Notes: generated by a model not told the origin, from the letters alone. Counted from the first letter of the stretch, positions 1 through 9,014 are shown. The stretch: 64,000 bases of DNA from Enterocloster asparagiformis (GCA_018380885.1 JAGZSY010000004.1:62001-126000), one strand, 5' to 3'. A program made the numbers and translations.

Positions 1-464
1 ACGCGGAGGTGCCCGGGGTTCCGGAGACCAGCGGCAACATCGGCGTGGTGACCACAAAGGTTGACAAGGTGGTGATCCGCACCCTGTACCGGAGCTGCTA
101 CGACAGCAAGAAGCAGTATGTGGTGGATAAGAACAGACGGCTGGCCCGGCTGCTGGGAGCGGAGTTTTCCGTTGAGTCCAGCTCGCCGGAGTGGGAGTAC
201 AAGGCGGACAGCCCCCTTAGCGCCCTGATTCAGAGGACCTACGAGAAGCGCTTCGGCAAAAAGCTGGCCGTGGAGGTGTCCCACGGGGGCAATGAGTGCG
301 GCGCCTTTTTCAAGCAGTTTCCCGACGCGGACATCGTCTGCACGGGAACGCAGATTATAGGGGCCCACACGCCGGACGAGAGCGTGCTGGTCAGCGTTGT
401 GCAGAAGGAGTGGGAGATGCTCTGCCTGACCTTAAAAGGGATGCTGGAATATAAAACAGTTTAA
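1..464 (+). CDS. pepD: PepD-like Xaa-His dipeptidase (M20 family), 5' truncated
   Basis: This is the C-terminal part of an aminoacyl-histidine dipeptidase; the gene enters from the left edge and stops with TAA at 462-464. The frame is open from base 3. The visible part has the typical M20/PepD ending: a VPETSGNIGVV segment, a VEVSHGGNECGAFF segment carrying a metal-site-type histidine and glutamates, and a final GAHTPDESV segment where a conserved histidine sits. Family members are cytosolic Zn enzymes that split dipeptides such as carnosine. A weak hairpin terminator follows directly. The downstream transporter operon ends in an aminopeptidase, so the area may serve peptide use. The family call is confident; the exact substrate is not known. 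Confidence 0.85.
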   Translation, partial: AEVPGVPETSGNIGVVTTKVDKVVIRTLYRSCYDSKKQYVVDKNRRLARLLGAEFSVESSSPEWEYKADSPLSALIQRTYEKRFGKKLAVEVSHGGNECGAFFKQFPDADIVCTGTQIIGAHTPDESVLVSVVQKEWEMLCLTLKGMLEYKTV

Positions 465-465
465 A

Positions 466-484
466 GCGGCGAAACGCCGTTTTT
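466..484 (+). terminator. Short hairpin terminator after pepD
   Basis: A six-pair stem (GCGGCG / CGCCGT, one wobble pair) with an AAA loop runs straight into five T residues. It lies just after the pepD stop and before the DUF3798 lipoprotein gene. It is a small stem, so read-through is possible. Confidence 0.55.
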
Positions 485-513
485 AATAAAAAGAAAAAAA
501 CGGAGGATGAAAC

Positions 514-1731
514 ATGAAAAAAGCGTTATCACTGGTACTGGCAGCGGCAATGACCCTGTCAATCGCAGGCTGCGGCTCTTCGAACAAGACGGCGGAGACG
601 CCGGCGGCAGCGCCGGCACAGACCGAGGCTGGCTCCCAGGCGGGGGGCGGCGAGAGCAGCGAGGCAGCTGCCGAGACGACGGCCGCCAACTTTAAGATCG
701 GCATTCTCACCGCCACGGTCTCCCAGTCCGAGGAGGAGTACCGCGCGGCCGAGTCCGTAAAGGAAAAATACGGCGACATGATTATTCACCAGACCTTCCC
801 GGACAAGGCGGCCAGCGAGCAGGAGACCACCATCTCCATCGCGCTGTCCCTGGCGGCTGACCCGGATGTGAAGGCCATTATCTGCAACACCGCCATGGAA
901 GGCACCGCGGCGGCCATGGAGAAGGTGCGCGAGAAGCGCCCGGACATCCTGCTGCTGGCAGGCGTTCCCAGCGAGTCCCCGGACGTGATCTGCGCTGCTG
1001 CGGACCTGGTGTTCCATCCCGACGTGGCGAATATGGGCACCGCGGTGGCGGAAGCGGCCGCGGAGATGGGTGCGACCACCGTGGTTCACTATTCCTTCCC
1101 CCGCCATATGGCGCAGCCCTTAAACATCGCCCGTCACGACAACATGAAGGCAAAATGTGAGGAGCTGGGGCTGAAGTTCGTGGACGGAACCTCCCCCGAC
1201 CCCATGAGCGACGCCGGCATCGCGGCGACCCAGCAGTACATTCTGGAGGACGTTCCCCGCAAGGTTGAGGAGTACGGAAAGGACACCGCGTTCTTCGGCA
1301 CCAACGCAGGACAGCAGGAGCCCATGTGTAAGGCCGTGTTCGAGGCCGGAGCCATTTACCCCATGCCCGACAACCCCAGCGTGTTCTACGCGTTCCCCGG
1401 CGCACTGGGAATCGAAGTTCCCGAGGAGAACAAGGGCGATGTGGACTTTATGAAGGAACAGATCAGCGCCAAGCTGGCTTCCAATAACATGACGGGCCGC
1501 ATGGGGGCCTGGAGCGCTCCGATGCACACCATGTTCATCAACTGCGCAGTTCAGTACGCCATGGATTACTGCAACGGAACCTTTACCGAGCGCGCGGACC
1601 TGGAGCATTTCACCCAGATTTTCTCCGACTTCGCAGGCGGCGACGTGAGCGTCCGCGTATACGAGGATATCGAGAGCGGAAAGACCTATGACAATTTCTT
1701 TGTGGTGCTGGGCAAGTTTATCACTCTGTAA
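514..1731 (+). CDS. DUF3798-family lipoprotein, probable ABC transporter binding protein
   Basis: A 405-residue exported lipoprotein: a KK-rich start, a hydrophobic stretch and a lipobox LSIAGC (Cys20), then an Ala/Thr/Gln/Glu linker to about residue 60. The remainder has the fold pattern of a periplasmic-binding-protein-like domain (KIGILTATVSQSEEEYRAAE) and matches the DUF3798 family of clostridial proteins as I recall it. A good GGAGG site precedes the ATG. It is followed by a ribose-type ATPase and two permeases in the same direction, so it most likely captures the ligand for them. The ligand is unknown. The neighbouring peptidases hint at a peptide or amino-acid-derived compound, which is inference. 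Confidence 0.75.
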   Translation: MKKALSLVLAAAMTLSIAGCGSSNKTAETPAAAPAQTEAGSQAGGGESSEAAAETTAANFKIGILTATVSQSEEEYRAAESVKEKYGDMIIHQTFPDKAASEQETTISIALSLAADPDVKAIICNTAMEGTAAAMEKVREKRPDILLLAGVPSESPDVICAAADLVFHPDVANMGTAVAEAAAEMGATTVVHYSFPRHMAQPLNIARHDNMKAKCEELGLKFVDGTSPDPMSDAGIAATQQYILEDVPRKVEEYGKDTAFFGTNAGQQEPMCKAVFEAGAIYPMPDNPSVFYAFPGALGIEVPEENKGDVDFMKEQISAKLASNNMTGRMGAWSAPMHTMFINCAVQYAMDYCNGTFTERADLEHFTQIFSDFAGGDVSVRVYEDIESGKTYDNFFVVLGKFITL

Positions 1732-1754
1732 TTGAACGGCAGATCGGATTGTTC

Positions 1755-1787
1755 GGAGATTGCCTTCCGTCCGGGAGGGCAGTCTCC
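1755..1787 (+). promoter_or_regulatory. Intercistronic hairpin between binding protein and ATPase genes
   Basis: An inverted repeat (GGAGATTGCC ... GGCAGTCTCC, one G-U pair) sits in the 107-base gap between the lipoprotein stop and the ATPase start. No T-run follows. Such hairpins commonly protect the upstream mRNA or cause partial termination, so that binding protein exceeds transporter; that role is inferred here. Confidence 0.5.
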
Positions 1788-1838
1788 GTATTAAAAAGGG
1801 CAGAAAATTTACGAATCGGAAAAGAAAGAGGGTTGTAT

Positions 1839-3431
1839 ATGGCCAAGCAGGCGCTCCTCCATTTTAAAAATGTAAAGAAAAGCTTCTCGGGAAATGTAGT
1901 GCTGTCCGGCGTGGATTTTGAGATATTCCCGGGACAGATCGTCGCGCTGGCAGGCGAAAATGGAGCCGGTAAGTCCACGCTGATGAATATTTTGTTTGGA
2001 ATGAACGTGATACAGGAGACCGGCGGTTACGAGGGAGAGATCATTTTTGAGGGCAAGCCCGTGAAAATCCAGTCTCCGGAGGACGCCATGGCGCTGGGGA
2101 TCGGCATGGTGCATCAGGAATTTATGCTGCTCCCCGGGTTCACGGTTGCGCGCAATATCAAGCTGAACCGGGAAAATGTGGTCCCCAACGTGGTGAGCAG
2201 GGTGGCGGGAAAGCGGTTTGATCTTCTCGACAATCCCCGCATTGTGGAGGAGGCGGCCGGAGCCCTTCACAAACTTGGAATGGAAATCAATCCGGAAGTG
2301 ACGGTTGACAAGCTTCCGGTGGGACATATGCAATTTGTGGAGATCGCCAGGGAGATCGACAAGAGCAATTTAAAGCTGTTGGTGCTGGACGAGCCCACCG
2401 CCGTGCTCACGGAGAGCGAGGCGGAGCGGTTCCTGAAATGCATCCGCAGGGTGGCGGACGACGGCATCGCGGTGATTTTCATCAGTCACAGGCTGGACGA
2501 GGTGATGACCCTGGCGGACTCCGTGGTGATCCTGCGGGACGGGCAGATGGTATTTGACGAGAAAACGCAGAATACCAGCAAAAACCAGATCGCTGAGCTG
2601 ATGGTGGGCCGCAAGCTGGAGGCGGACAGCATGATCAATGTGAACCGCAGCTTTGACGACAGCGACATTATTCTGGACATTGAGCACTTGAGCGTCAATA
2701 TGCCCGGCGAGCGGACAAAGGACGTGTCGCTGAAGGTGCGCAGAGGCGAGATATTAGGCATCGGCGGCCTGGCGGGCCACGGAAAGACCAGCATCTCCAA
2801 CGGCATTTTCGGCATGTATCCGGCCAAGGGCAGGGTGCGCTACAACGGCGGGGAGCTGTCCTTCACCCGGGTGGGCGAGGCCCTCAACAAGGGGATGGCC
2901 TTTGTGTCCGAGGACCGGAAGGGAGTGGGCCTGCTGCTGGACGAGTCCATCGCCCTGAACATGGTCTACACGGACATGAAGGTGAACCGCCGTTTCCTGA
3001 AAAAATACGGATTTTTCACCTTGTTTGACGGCAGGGAGGCGGAAAAAACCGTGGAGCAGATGATCGGGGAGCTGGATATCCGCTGCACCGGCTCCAAACA
3101 GCTGGTGGGACGGCTCTCGGGCGGCAACCAGCAGAAGGTCTGCGTGGCCAGAGCCCTGATCACCAAGCCGGACCTGCTGTTCGTGTCCGAGCCCACCAGG
3201 GGCATCGACATCGGGGCCAAGCAGATTCTATTGAACTATCTGGTGAAGATCAACAAGGAGCTGGGTATCACCATTGTGATGACCTCCAGCGAGCTGAACG
3301 AGCTGCGCACCGTCTGTGACCGGATCGCCATCATCGGTTCCGGCGTGGTGCAGGGGATACTGAAACCCGACGCCCCGGGCGTGGACTTTGCGCTGCTGAT
3401 GTCGGGAGAAAAAGGAGGAAACGCGTCATGA
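1839..3431 (+). CDS. Ribose/nucleoside-type ABC transporter, double ATPase subunit
   Basis: A 530-residue ATPase with two nucleotide-binding domains, the arrangement of RbsA/MglA/BmpB-type importers. Domain 1 has the Walker A GENGAGKST and the Walker B region LLVLDEPTAVL. Domain 2 has a degenerate P-loop (GLAGHGKTS), a good signature (LSGGNQQKV) and LLFVSEPTRGID; an asymmetric second site is usual in this family. I chose the ATG at 1839 because an AGAGGG site sits 6-8 bases upstream. The same frame is open upstream to 1749, but that part crosses the intercistronic hairpin. The stop overlaps the start of the first permease by 4 bases, so the genes are translationally coupled. Confidence 0.9.
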   Translation: MAKQALLHFKNVKKSFSGNVVLSGVDFEIFPGQIVALAGENGAGKSTLMNILFGMNVIQETGGYEGEIIFEGKPVKIQSPEDAMALGIGMVHQEFMLLPGFTVARNIKLNRENVVPNVVSRVAGKRFDLLDNPRIVEEAAGALHKLGMEINPEVTVDKLPVGHMQFVEIAREIDKSNLKLLVLDEPTAVLTESEAERFLKCIRRVADDGIAVIFISHRLDEVMTLADSVVILRDGQMVFDEKTQNTSKNQIAELMVGRKLEADSMINVNRSFDDSDIILDIEHLSVNMPGERTKDVSLKVRRGEILGIGGLAGHGKTSISNGIFGMYPAKGRVRYNGGELSFTRVGEALNKGMAFVSEDRKGVGLLLDESIALNMVYTDMKVNRRFLKKYGFFTLFDGREAEKTVEQMIGELDIRCTGSKQLVGRLSGGNQQKVCVARALITKPDLLFVSEPTRGIDIGAKQILLNYLVKINKELGITIVMTSSELNELRTVCDRIAIIGSGVVQGILKPDAPGVDFALLMSGEKGGNAS

Positions 3432-4468
3432 CCGCTGTCAAGAATTCACTGAAATCCTTTGGGTTTCCGCGCCTGATCATAATGGCTTTCCTGCTGCTTC
3501 TGATTATGATGATGTTTGTGCTGGGAATACCGGCGCCGCTGACATTTTCCCAGTGTATCGTCCGGGTGGGCATCAATATGATCCTGTCCCTGGCTATGGT
3601 GCCGGGTATCATGGCAGGCACGGGCATGAACTTTGCGCTGCCCCTGGGCATCGAGTGCGGCCTGCTGGCCGGTATGATCAGCCTGCAGTACAATATGACG
3701 GGCGTGGGCGGTATCTTTATCGCCATGGCCATCTCCGTCCCCTTCAGCGTGGCCGCGGGCTGGGTTTACAGCCAGCTGGTGAACCGGGTAAAGGGCAGCG
3801 AGATGATGGTGTCCACCTACATCGGCTTTTCGGTGGTGGCTCTGATGTGCATCGGCTGGCTGATCCTGCCCTTTGACAACGCTTCCATCGTCTGGCCCAT
3901 CGGCGACGGGCTGCGCACCACCATCACCCTGGAGGCCTGGTACGACAGGGCGCTGAACAATCTGTTGGCCTTTAACGTGTTCGGCGTGGAGATTCCCGTG
4001 GGGCTGCTCCTGGTGATCACGGTGTTCTGCCTCCTTATCTGGCTGTTTATGAGAAGCCATCTGGGCCTGATGATGAAGGCGGCCGGCTCCAACCCCAATT
4101 TTGCCCGCAGCAACGGCGTCAAGGTGGACAAAATGCGCACCATGGCGACCATTCTCTCCACCGTGCTGGGAGGCATCGGCATCATCATTTACGCCCAGGG
4201 CTTTGGTTTTTACCAGCTCTACAACGCGCCCCTGATGATGGCGTTTCCGGCCATCGCGGCGGTGCTGATCGGCGGAGCGACTCCCAGCCGCATCTCCATC
4301 TTCAACGTGGTGCTGGGAACCATTATGTTCCAGAGCATGCTGACCATCGCCACTCCGGTGGCCAACAGCCTGATCCCGGAGGGCAACTTGTCCGAGGTGG
4401 TGCGCACCATCGTCAGCAACGGCATCATTTTATATGCCTTATCCCGTATGCAAGGAGGGAAACGATAA
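3428..4468 (+). CDS. ABC transporter permease (BPD_transp_2 type)
   Basis: A 346-residue polytopic membrane protein with about eight to ten hydrophobic segments and the ribose/basic-membrane-protein permease pattern, including SNPNFARSNGVKV and IAAVLIGGATPSRISI near the C terminus. It starts at ATG 3428 after AAAGGAGG and overlaps both neighbours by a few bases (ATG inside the ATPase stop region; stop overlapping the next ATG by one base). It forms the membrane channel with the next permease. Substrate unknown. Confidence 0.88.
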   Translation: MTAVKNSLKSFGFPRLIIMAFLLLLIMMMFVLGIPAPLTFSQCIVRVGINMILSLAMVPGIMAGTGMNFALPLGIECGLLAGMISLQYNMTGVGGIFIAMAISVPFSVAAGWVYSQLVNRVKGSEMMVSTYIGFSVVALMCIGWLILPFDNASIVWPIGDGLRTTITLEAWYDRALNNLLAFNVFGVEIPVGLLLVITVFCLLIWLFMRSHLGLMMKAAGSNPNFARSNGVKVDKMRTMATILSTVLGGIGIIIYAQGFGFYQLYNAPLMMAFPAIAAVLIGGATPSRISIFNVVLGTIMFQSMLTIATPVANSLIPEGNLSEVVRTIVSNGIILYALSRMQGGKR

Positions 4469-5778
4469 TGGGTAATGAGAAAAAACACAAAGCGGGCGTC
4501 GTTCTGGAAAAGCTTCTGATCAACAACGCCGTGACCATTCTGTTCTGCATTATCTGCGTGGCGGGCATCATACTGGCGAAACAGCCGCTGTCCTTTATTG
4601 TGGGGGAGATCTCCACGCGCCTGTTCCGCAACCTGATCCTGATTCTGGCCCTGCTGGTGCCGGTGTGGGCGGGCATGGGGCTGAATTTCAGTATTGTGCT
4701 GGGCGCAATGTCGGCGCAGATCGGAATTATCGTGGCTACCAATTTCTCGGTATCCGGGTTTGCCTGCCTGGTGGTTTCTTTCATCGTGAGCATCCCGCTG
4801 TCCCTGCTGTTCGGCAACCTGACCGGCCGTCTGTTCAACCAGACCAAGGGGCAGGAGATGATCACCGGTATGATTCTGGGATTTTTTGCCAAAGGCATCT
4901 ACGACCTGGTGTTCATGTTTCTGTGCGGGCCGGTGATCCCCATCAAGAACAAGACGCTGCTGCTGACCAACGGCATCGGCCTGACCACGCCGATCAACCT
5001 GGAGGCGGACACCAAGGGCGCCATCAACAAGATGTGGACCATGTCCCTGGACAAGGCCATCAGCTGGATTCTGATCATCCTGCTGGCGGCGCAGATCGCG
5101 GTGCTGCTGTACCGCGTGGCGGCCAGACATGAGAAGGTCCGCTGGGCGGGCCAATACAAGCTCTACCTGACCGCAGCGCTGCTGGCGGTGTTTAAGGCGG
5201 TATGCATGTCGTCCAAGACCGTGCTGTTCGCCTTGCAGTTTACGGACGTGCCGGTGGTCACGGGCTTCCTGATTCTCTTAGTCTGCGTCTACATCACCTT
5301 CCTGAGCAAAACCAAGCTGGGCAGCGATATCAACGCGGTGGGCCAGAATATGAACATTGCGGTGTCCATGGGCATCCCTGCGGATAAAATCCGCATCACC
5401 GCGATCATGATCTCCACCCTGCTGGCCGGGCTGGGACAGCTGATCTTCATCCAGGAGATCGGCAACTTCACCACCTACACGGCTCACGAGAACGTGGGAA
5501 CCTTTGCCATCGCGGCGCTGCTGGTGGGCGGGGCTTCTATTAAAAAGGCCACCATCGGGCAGGCGGTGCTGGGCGCGCTGCTGTTCCACACCATGTTCAT
5601 CATCTCGCCCATCGCGGGCAAGAACCTGTTCAACAACGCGCAGCTGGGCGAGTATTTCCGCGTGTTCGCCTGCTATGCGGTTATCGCGGTGGCCCTGGCG
5701 CTGCACGCCTGGAAAACCGTCATGGCTAAGCGCGTGGACGACAACGAGAGTGAAGCGCAGGAGGCGCAGAACGCGTGA
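4468..5778 (+). CDS. ABC transporter permease (BPD_transp_2 type), second subunit
   Basis: A 436-residue polytopic permease, longer than its partner because of an insertion around residues 130-230 (a segment with NKTLLLTNGIGL and a charged loop before VRWAGQYKLYL). The C-terminal half carries the conserved AVGQNMNIAVSMGI and FAIAALLVGGASIKKATIG motifs of this permease class. Its ATG overlaps the previous stop by one base, and its end overlaps the M24 peptidase start. That coupling supports a heterodimeric channel produced with a dedicated intracellular peptidase. Confidence 0.87.
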   Translation: MGNEKKHKAGVVLEKLLINNAVTILFCIICVAGIILAKQPLSFIVGEISTRLFRNLILILALLVPVWAGMGLNFSIVLGAMSAQIGIIVATNFSVSGFACLVVSFIVSIPLSLLFGNLTGRLFNQTKGQEMITGMILGFFAKGIYDLVFMFLCGPVIPIKNKTLLLTNGIGLTTPINLEADTKGAINKMWTMSLDKAISWILIILLAAQIAVLLYRVAARHEKVRWAGQYKLYLTAALLAVFKAVCMSSKTVLFALQFTDVPVVTGFLILLVCVYITFLSKTKLGSDINAVGQNMNIAVSMGIPADKIRITAIMISTLLAGLGQLIFIQEIGNFTTYTAHENVGTFAIAALLVGGASIKKATIGQAVLGALLFHTMFIISPIAGKNLFNNAQLGEYFRVFACYAVIAVALALHAWKTVMAKRVDDNESEAQEAQNA

Positions 5779-6863
5779 GAAATCATTTTCGGGAACGATT
5801 GACCCGCCTGATGAGGGAAAAGCAGGTGGACGCCATGATGATCGCGCCCTCTGAGGAGCTGCGGTTTCTGGCGGGCTTTAACGTCTACCTGGACGAGCGG
5901 TTCCAGGCGCTGTTTCTCACGGCCGACGGCAGAGCGTTCTACATCTGCAACATCCTCAGCCGGGACGAGGTGGCGGAGGGCTTGGGGGAACCCGTGCCCA
6001 TCCACACCTGGACAGACAACGAGGATTTCGCGGCCGTGGCCGCCCAGGTGCTGGGTCAATACGGGCTCAGCGGCGGCACGGTGGGCGTCAATTCCACGGT
6101 GCAGGCCTTCAACCTGATCCCGGTGGCGGAGCGGACGGGAATCCGCTTTGTGAACGGCAAGGAGTGGCTGGAGGAGATTCGCATCATCAAGACGCCGGAG
6201 GAGATGGAAAACCTGCGGATTGCGGCAAAGCTCGCGGACGATATCCTTCCGGAGCTCTTGGCGTTCATCCGGCCGGGGCTGCGGGAGATCGACATCCGCA
6301 CGGAGATGGAGCGGCTGTTCGCCAAGCGGGGCGTGCGCCTGGCCGGGGACATCGTGGCCTCCGGGCCCAATTCCGCGCTGCCCCACTATTTTGGGAACCA
6401 GCGGGTGATTGAGGAGCAGGACGTGATCGTGCTGGATTACGGCTGCAATTATAACGGAATGTTCTCCGATGTGACGCGCACGGTGTTTGTGGGCGGGATA
6501 ACACAGGAGCAGCGGACCGTGTACGAGATCGTGCGCCGGGCCAACCGGGCCGCCCGGCAGGCGGTGCGGGAAGGCGCGTACATACCGGACATCGACGCGG
6601 CGGCCAGAGATGTGATTGCGGCGGAGGGGTATGGGGAGTATTTTACCACCCGTCTGGGCCACGGCATCGGATATATTACCCATGAACAGCCGGAGATTAA
6701 GGCGATCAACCGCCGGAGGCTGGAAACGGGGATGGCGTTTAGCATCGAGCCGGGAATCTACATGGCCGGGAAGTTTGGGGTGCGGATTGAGGATATTATG
6801 ATGGTCGGGGAAAATGGGCCTGAGCAGCTCAATCATACGGGGCATGAGATTATTGTTTTGTAA
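5775..6863 (+). CDS. M24 family Xaa-Pro aminopeptidase
   Basis: A 362-residue metallopeptidase with an N-terminal creatinase/prolidase-type domain (about 1-130) and a C-terminal pita-bread catalytic domain. All five metal ligands of the family can be located: Asp221 (VLDYG), Asp232 (SDVTRT), His296 (GHGIG), Glu325 (IEPG) and Glu339 (RIED). The GTG start at 5775 overlaps the permease stop by four bases, so this is the last gene of the transporter operon. Enzymes of this type remove N-terminal residues preceding proline in the cytosol. The position suggests that the imported compound is a proline-containing peptide or a related amide; that is inference. Confidence 0.9.
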   Translation: MRNHFRERLTRLMREKQVDAMMIAPSEELRFLAGFNVYLDERFQALFLTADGRAFYICNILSRDEVAEGLGEPVPIHTWTDNEDFAAVAAQVLGQYGLSGGTVGVNSTVQAFNLIPVAERTGIRFVNGKEWLEEIRIIKTPEEMENLRIAAKLADDILPELLAFIRPGLREIDIRTEMERLFAKRGVRLAGDIVASGPNSALPHYFGNQRVIEEQDVIVLDYGCNYNGMFSDVTRTVFVGGITQEQRTVYEIVRRANRAARQAVREGAYIPDIDAAARDVIAAEGYGEYFTTRLGHGIGYITHEQPEIKAINRRRLETGMAFSIEPGIYMAGKFGVRIEDIMMVGENGPEQLNHTGHEIIVL

Positions 6864-6961
6864 TATAGGGTGGATATTGAATTAGGGCGGAAAAGGGCGC
6901 TGCGGACACTGGAAGGGTGGGGCGGCGGCCTTTTTTGGGGTGGAGGTTTGACGGGGGGTAC

Positions 6962-7202
6962 GTCCATGGCGGGGGAGGGGTTACGGGGGCTGGCTCCAGA
7001 GGGGCATGCTGCTAAGGCTCCGACAGCACAAAAAGAGGGGCACCGAGGACATTCACCGGGTATTTCTGAAGAAATACCCGGTTCAGGACCTCTCAAAAGC
7101 TTGCTTTGAGGCAAGCTTTTGTCCCCTCTTTTTGCACTGCCGGAACCTAAGCAGCATTGCCCCTCTTCCACACGCCCCCGTAACCCCTCCCCCGCCATGG
7201 AC
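6962..7202. repeat. Foldback element 1: 241-nt Y-shaped palindrome
   Basis: Positions 6962-6990 are the exact reverse complement of 7174-7202 (29 pairs). The stem continues imperfectly inward (AGAGGGGCA...GCTGCT side against its complement near 7143-7168), then exactly through 7029-7040 against 7123-7134. The apex holds two perfect hairpins: 7055-7066/7071-7082 with a TGAA loop, and 7094-7104/7111-7121 with a TTTGAG loop. Almost every base is paired. Flanking T6/A6 tracts (about 6930 and 7226) with GCGG/CCGC extend the symmetry to about 6924-7240. Whether it acts as DNA (foldback mobile unit) or RNA is unknown. Confidence 0.85.
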
Positions 7203-7385
7203 TGGCCTTCCCAGCCGCTGGGAACAAAAAAGAAACCGCGGATTTAGTTCTGGGGGGCCTAGGTTTTCTTGGGAGGGGATGATGAAGTTTGCTGTCTATT
7301 TAAGTTACCTATACCAGAATCTGTTCTTTTTTCTTTCTCTTCCTCTACCCAAAAAAGTTGCGGACTGAGTGAGAAAGCGTAGTGG

Positions 7386-7629
7386 GTGAGAGGCAGGGGA
7401 GCGGGGGATGGGGGCGACTTTGGAGCGGTTCGGAGAGTCTTAGGCGGAAGGGGGTGGAAAAGGCGGGATTGCGAAGGGCGTTCAGCGCCCGTAGCAAGCG
7501 GAGGCGGAGGGGCAGGCATCAGGCCTGCGCCGGAGCTCGGAGCAGTGCCCGTCTTTTCCACCCCCTTGCGCCTTAGACTCTCCCACCGCGGAGACCGGAG
7601 CCACCAGCCCCCGCTCCCCTGCCTCTCAC
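7386..7629. repeat. Foldback element 2: 244-nt Y-shaped palindrome
   Basis: Positions 7386-7407 are the exact reverse complement of 7608-7629 (22 pairs). After an internal loop, 7432-7462 pairs with 7553-7583 with only two mismatches in 31. The apex again has two hairpins, 7469-7497 (core GGGCG TTCAG CGCCC) and 7512-7528 (GCAGGC ATCAG GCCTGC). Outer symmetry (AAAAAAGTTGCG at 7351 against CGCAACATTTTTT near 7662-7674) extends it. The architecture and length match element 1 although the sequence differs strongly. It ends about 120 bases before the rtcB start. Confidence 0.85.
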
Positions 7630-7752
7630 GAACGGTTGCATCCCTCCCCTCCAATCCAAGTTCGCAACATTTTTTAAATGATCTTTCCACAATCATCCAT
7701 TATGCTATACCCATACCCCACCAAAAACAAACAAAGAGAGGAAGTGAATGGC

Positions 7753-8988
7753 ATGTTTGTCATGTTTGAGAAAGAAGAATTTAAGGTTCCGGTCCGCGTA
7801 TGGCTGGAAGGCCCGGAGGCGTTGGAGGGAAGTTGTCTGGAACAGGCACGCCATTTGGCAAAGCTCCCCTTTCTGCATAAATGGGTCTGCCTGATGCCGG
7901 ACACCCACGCCGGAATGGGCATGCCCATCGGCGGCGTGATCGCCACTGAGGGCGTGGTGATTCCCAACGCAGTGGGCGTGGATATCGGCTGCGGTATGGC
8001 TTACACGGAAACCAACATACGGGTGGAGGAGATCAAACAGGTGATGACCGGAAACGGAAATCTGATCCAGGCTATGATCGGGGATATCATGCGGAATGTG
8101 CCGGTGGGATTCGCCCACCACAAGACCATGATGCCGTCCTACACCATGGACTGCGCGTTTGAGGAGATGGACCGCTACGAACAGGACGCCGAGCTTTTGG
8201 GGCAGCTGGAGGCGGGATACTACCAGATCGGCACCCTGGGTGGAGGAAACCATTTTATCGAGCTCCAGGAGAGCGACGACGGATATCTGGCGGTGATGAT
8301 CCACTCCGGCAGCCGCCACTTCGGAAAGTCGGTCTGCGACTATTTCCATTATAAGGCCAGAGAGCTGAACCGGAGATGGTACAGCCAGGTGCCGGATGAG
8401 TTCCGCCTGGCGTTTCTGCCAACGGACAGCGACGAGGGACGGCGCTACCTGGATTGGATGAACCTGTCCATGGATTTTGCCAGGGAGAACCGAGAGAAGA
8501 TGATGCTGGCGGTGAAAGCCATTCTCGAGAAATGGATCGGGAAGTACACGAATCTTCCGCTGACGTTTTCCGGCGACATCAACTGCCACCACAACTACGC
8601 GGCGCTGGAACACCACTACGACAAGGACGTGTGGGTGCACCGCAAGGGCGCGGTCCGGGCGCGAAACGGCGAGCTGGCCGTGATCCCCGGGGCTATGGGC
8701 TCCTATAGCTACGTGGTTATGGGGAAAGGATGCCCTGAGAGCTTTTGCTCCTCGTCCCATGGGGCGGGCAGGCGTTATTCACGGAAAGGGGCCATGTCTG
8801 CCTTCAGCTGCGAACAGGTGATCCAGGACTTGAACGCCCAGGGCGTGGTTCTGGGTAAGAAGAACAAGAGCGACGTGGCGGAGGAGAGCCGGTTTGCCTA
8901 CAAGGACATCGAGACGGTTATGAACGACCAGACCGATCTGGTGGTGCCGGTGAAACGGTTAAAGACCATCGGCGTCGTGAAGGGCTAG
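7753..8988 (+). CDS. rtcB: RNA ligase RtcB
   Basis: A 411-residue RtcB-family ligase, which joins RNA 2',3'-cyclic-phosphate (or 3'-phosphate) and 5'-OH ends using GTP and Mn2+. Visible motifs: VGVDIGCGM with the metal-binding Cys, GGGNHFIE, the MIHSGSRHFGK segment, FSGDINCHHNY, VIPGAMGS, and SSSHGAGRR, whose His336 corresponds to the guanylated histidine of the family. I chose ATG 7753 with an AGAGAGGAA site 8-10 bases upstream; GTG 7744 in the same frame is possible. No rtcA cyclase or RtcR activator gene lies nearby. A tRNA-like RNA module and a slipin gene follow, both known companions of RtcB in other bacteria. Confidence 0.95.
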   Translation: MFVMFEKEEFKVPVRVWLEGPEALEGSCLEQARHLAKLPFLHKWVCLMPDTHAGMGMPIGGVIATEGVVIPNAVGVDIGCGMAYTETNIRVEEIKQVMTGNGNLIQAMIGDIMRNVPVGFAHHKTMMPSYTMDCAFEEMDRYEQDAELLGQLEAGYYQIGTLGGGNHFIELQESDDGYLAVMIHSGSRHFGKSVCDYFHYKARELNRRWYSQVPDEFRLAFLPTDSDEGRRYLDWMNLSMDFARENREKMMLAVKAILEKWIGKYTNLPLTFSGDINCHHNYAALEHHYDKDVWVHRKGAVRARNGELAVIPGAMGSYSYVVMGKGCPESFCSSSHGAGRRYSRKGAMSAFSCEQVIQDLNAQGVVLGKKNKSDVAEESRFAYKDIETVMNDQTDLVVPVKRLKTIGVVKG

Positions 8989-9014
8989 GCCCCGGCGGCC
9001 AAAGCATGAGTGTG

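Larger units (their letters stand above)
6864..7752. other. 889-base non-coding stretch with two giant palindromes
   Basis: No convincing gene lies here. Open frames exist on both strands, but they run through the palindromes below and lack ribosome sites. The stretch separates the transporter operon from rtcB and is occupied mainly by two foldback elements, 6924-7240 and 7351-7674. Confidence 0.7.

Noticed and set aside
6864..7674. Insertion sequence or transposase remnant around the palindromes
   Set aside because: No transposase fragment or clear target-site duplication was found, so only a foldback repeat is called.
7006..7769. Open frames of 60-145 codons on both strands through the palindromes
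   Set aside because: They have no ribosome sites, low-complexity products, and their openness follows from the GC-rich inverted repeats.
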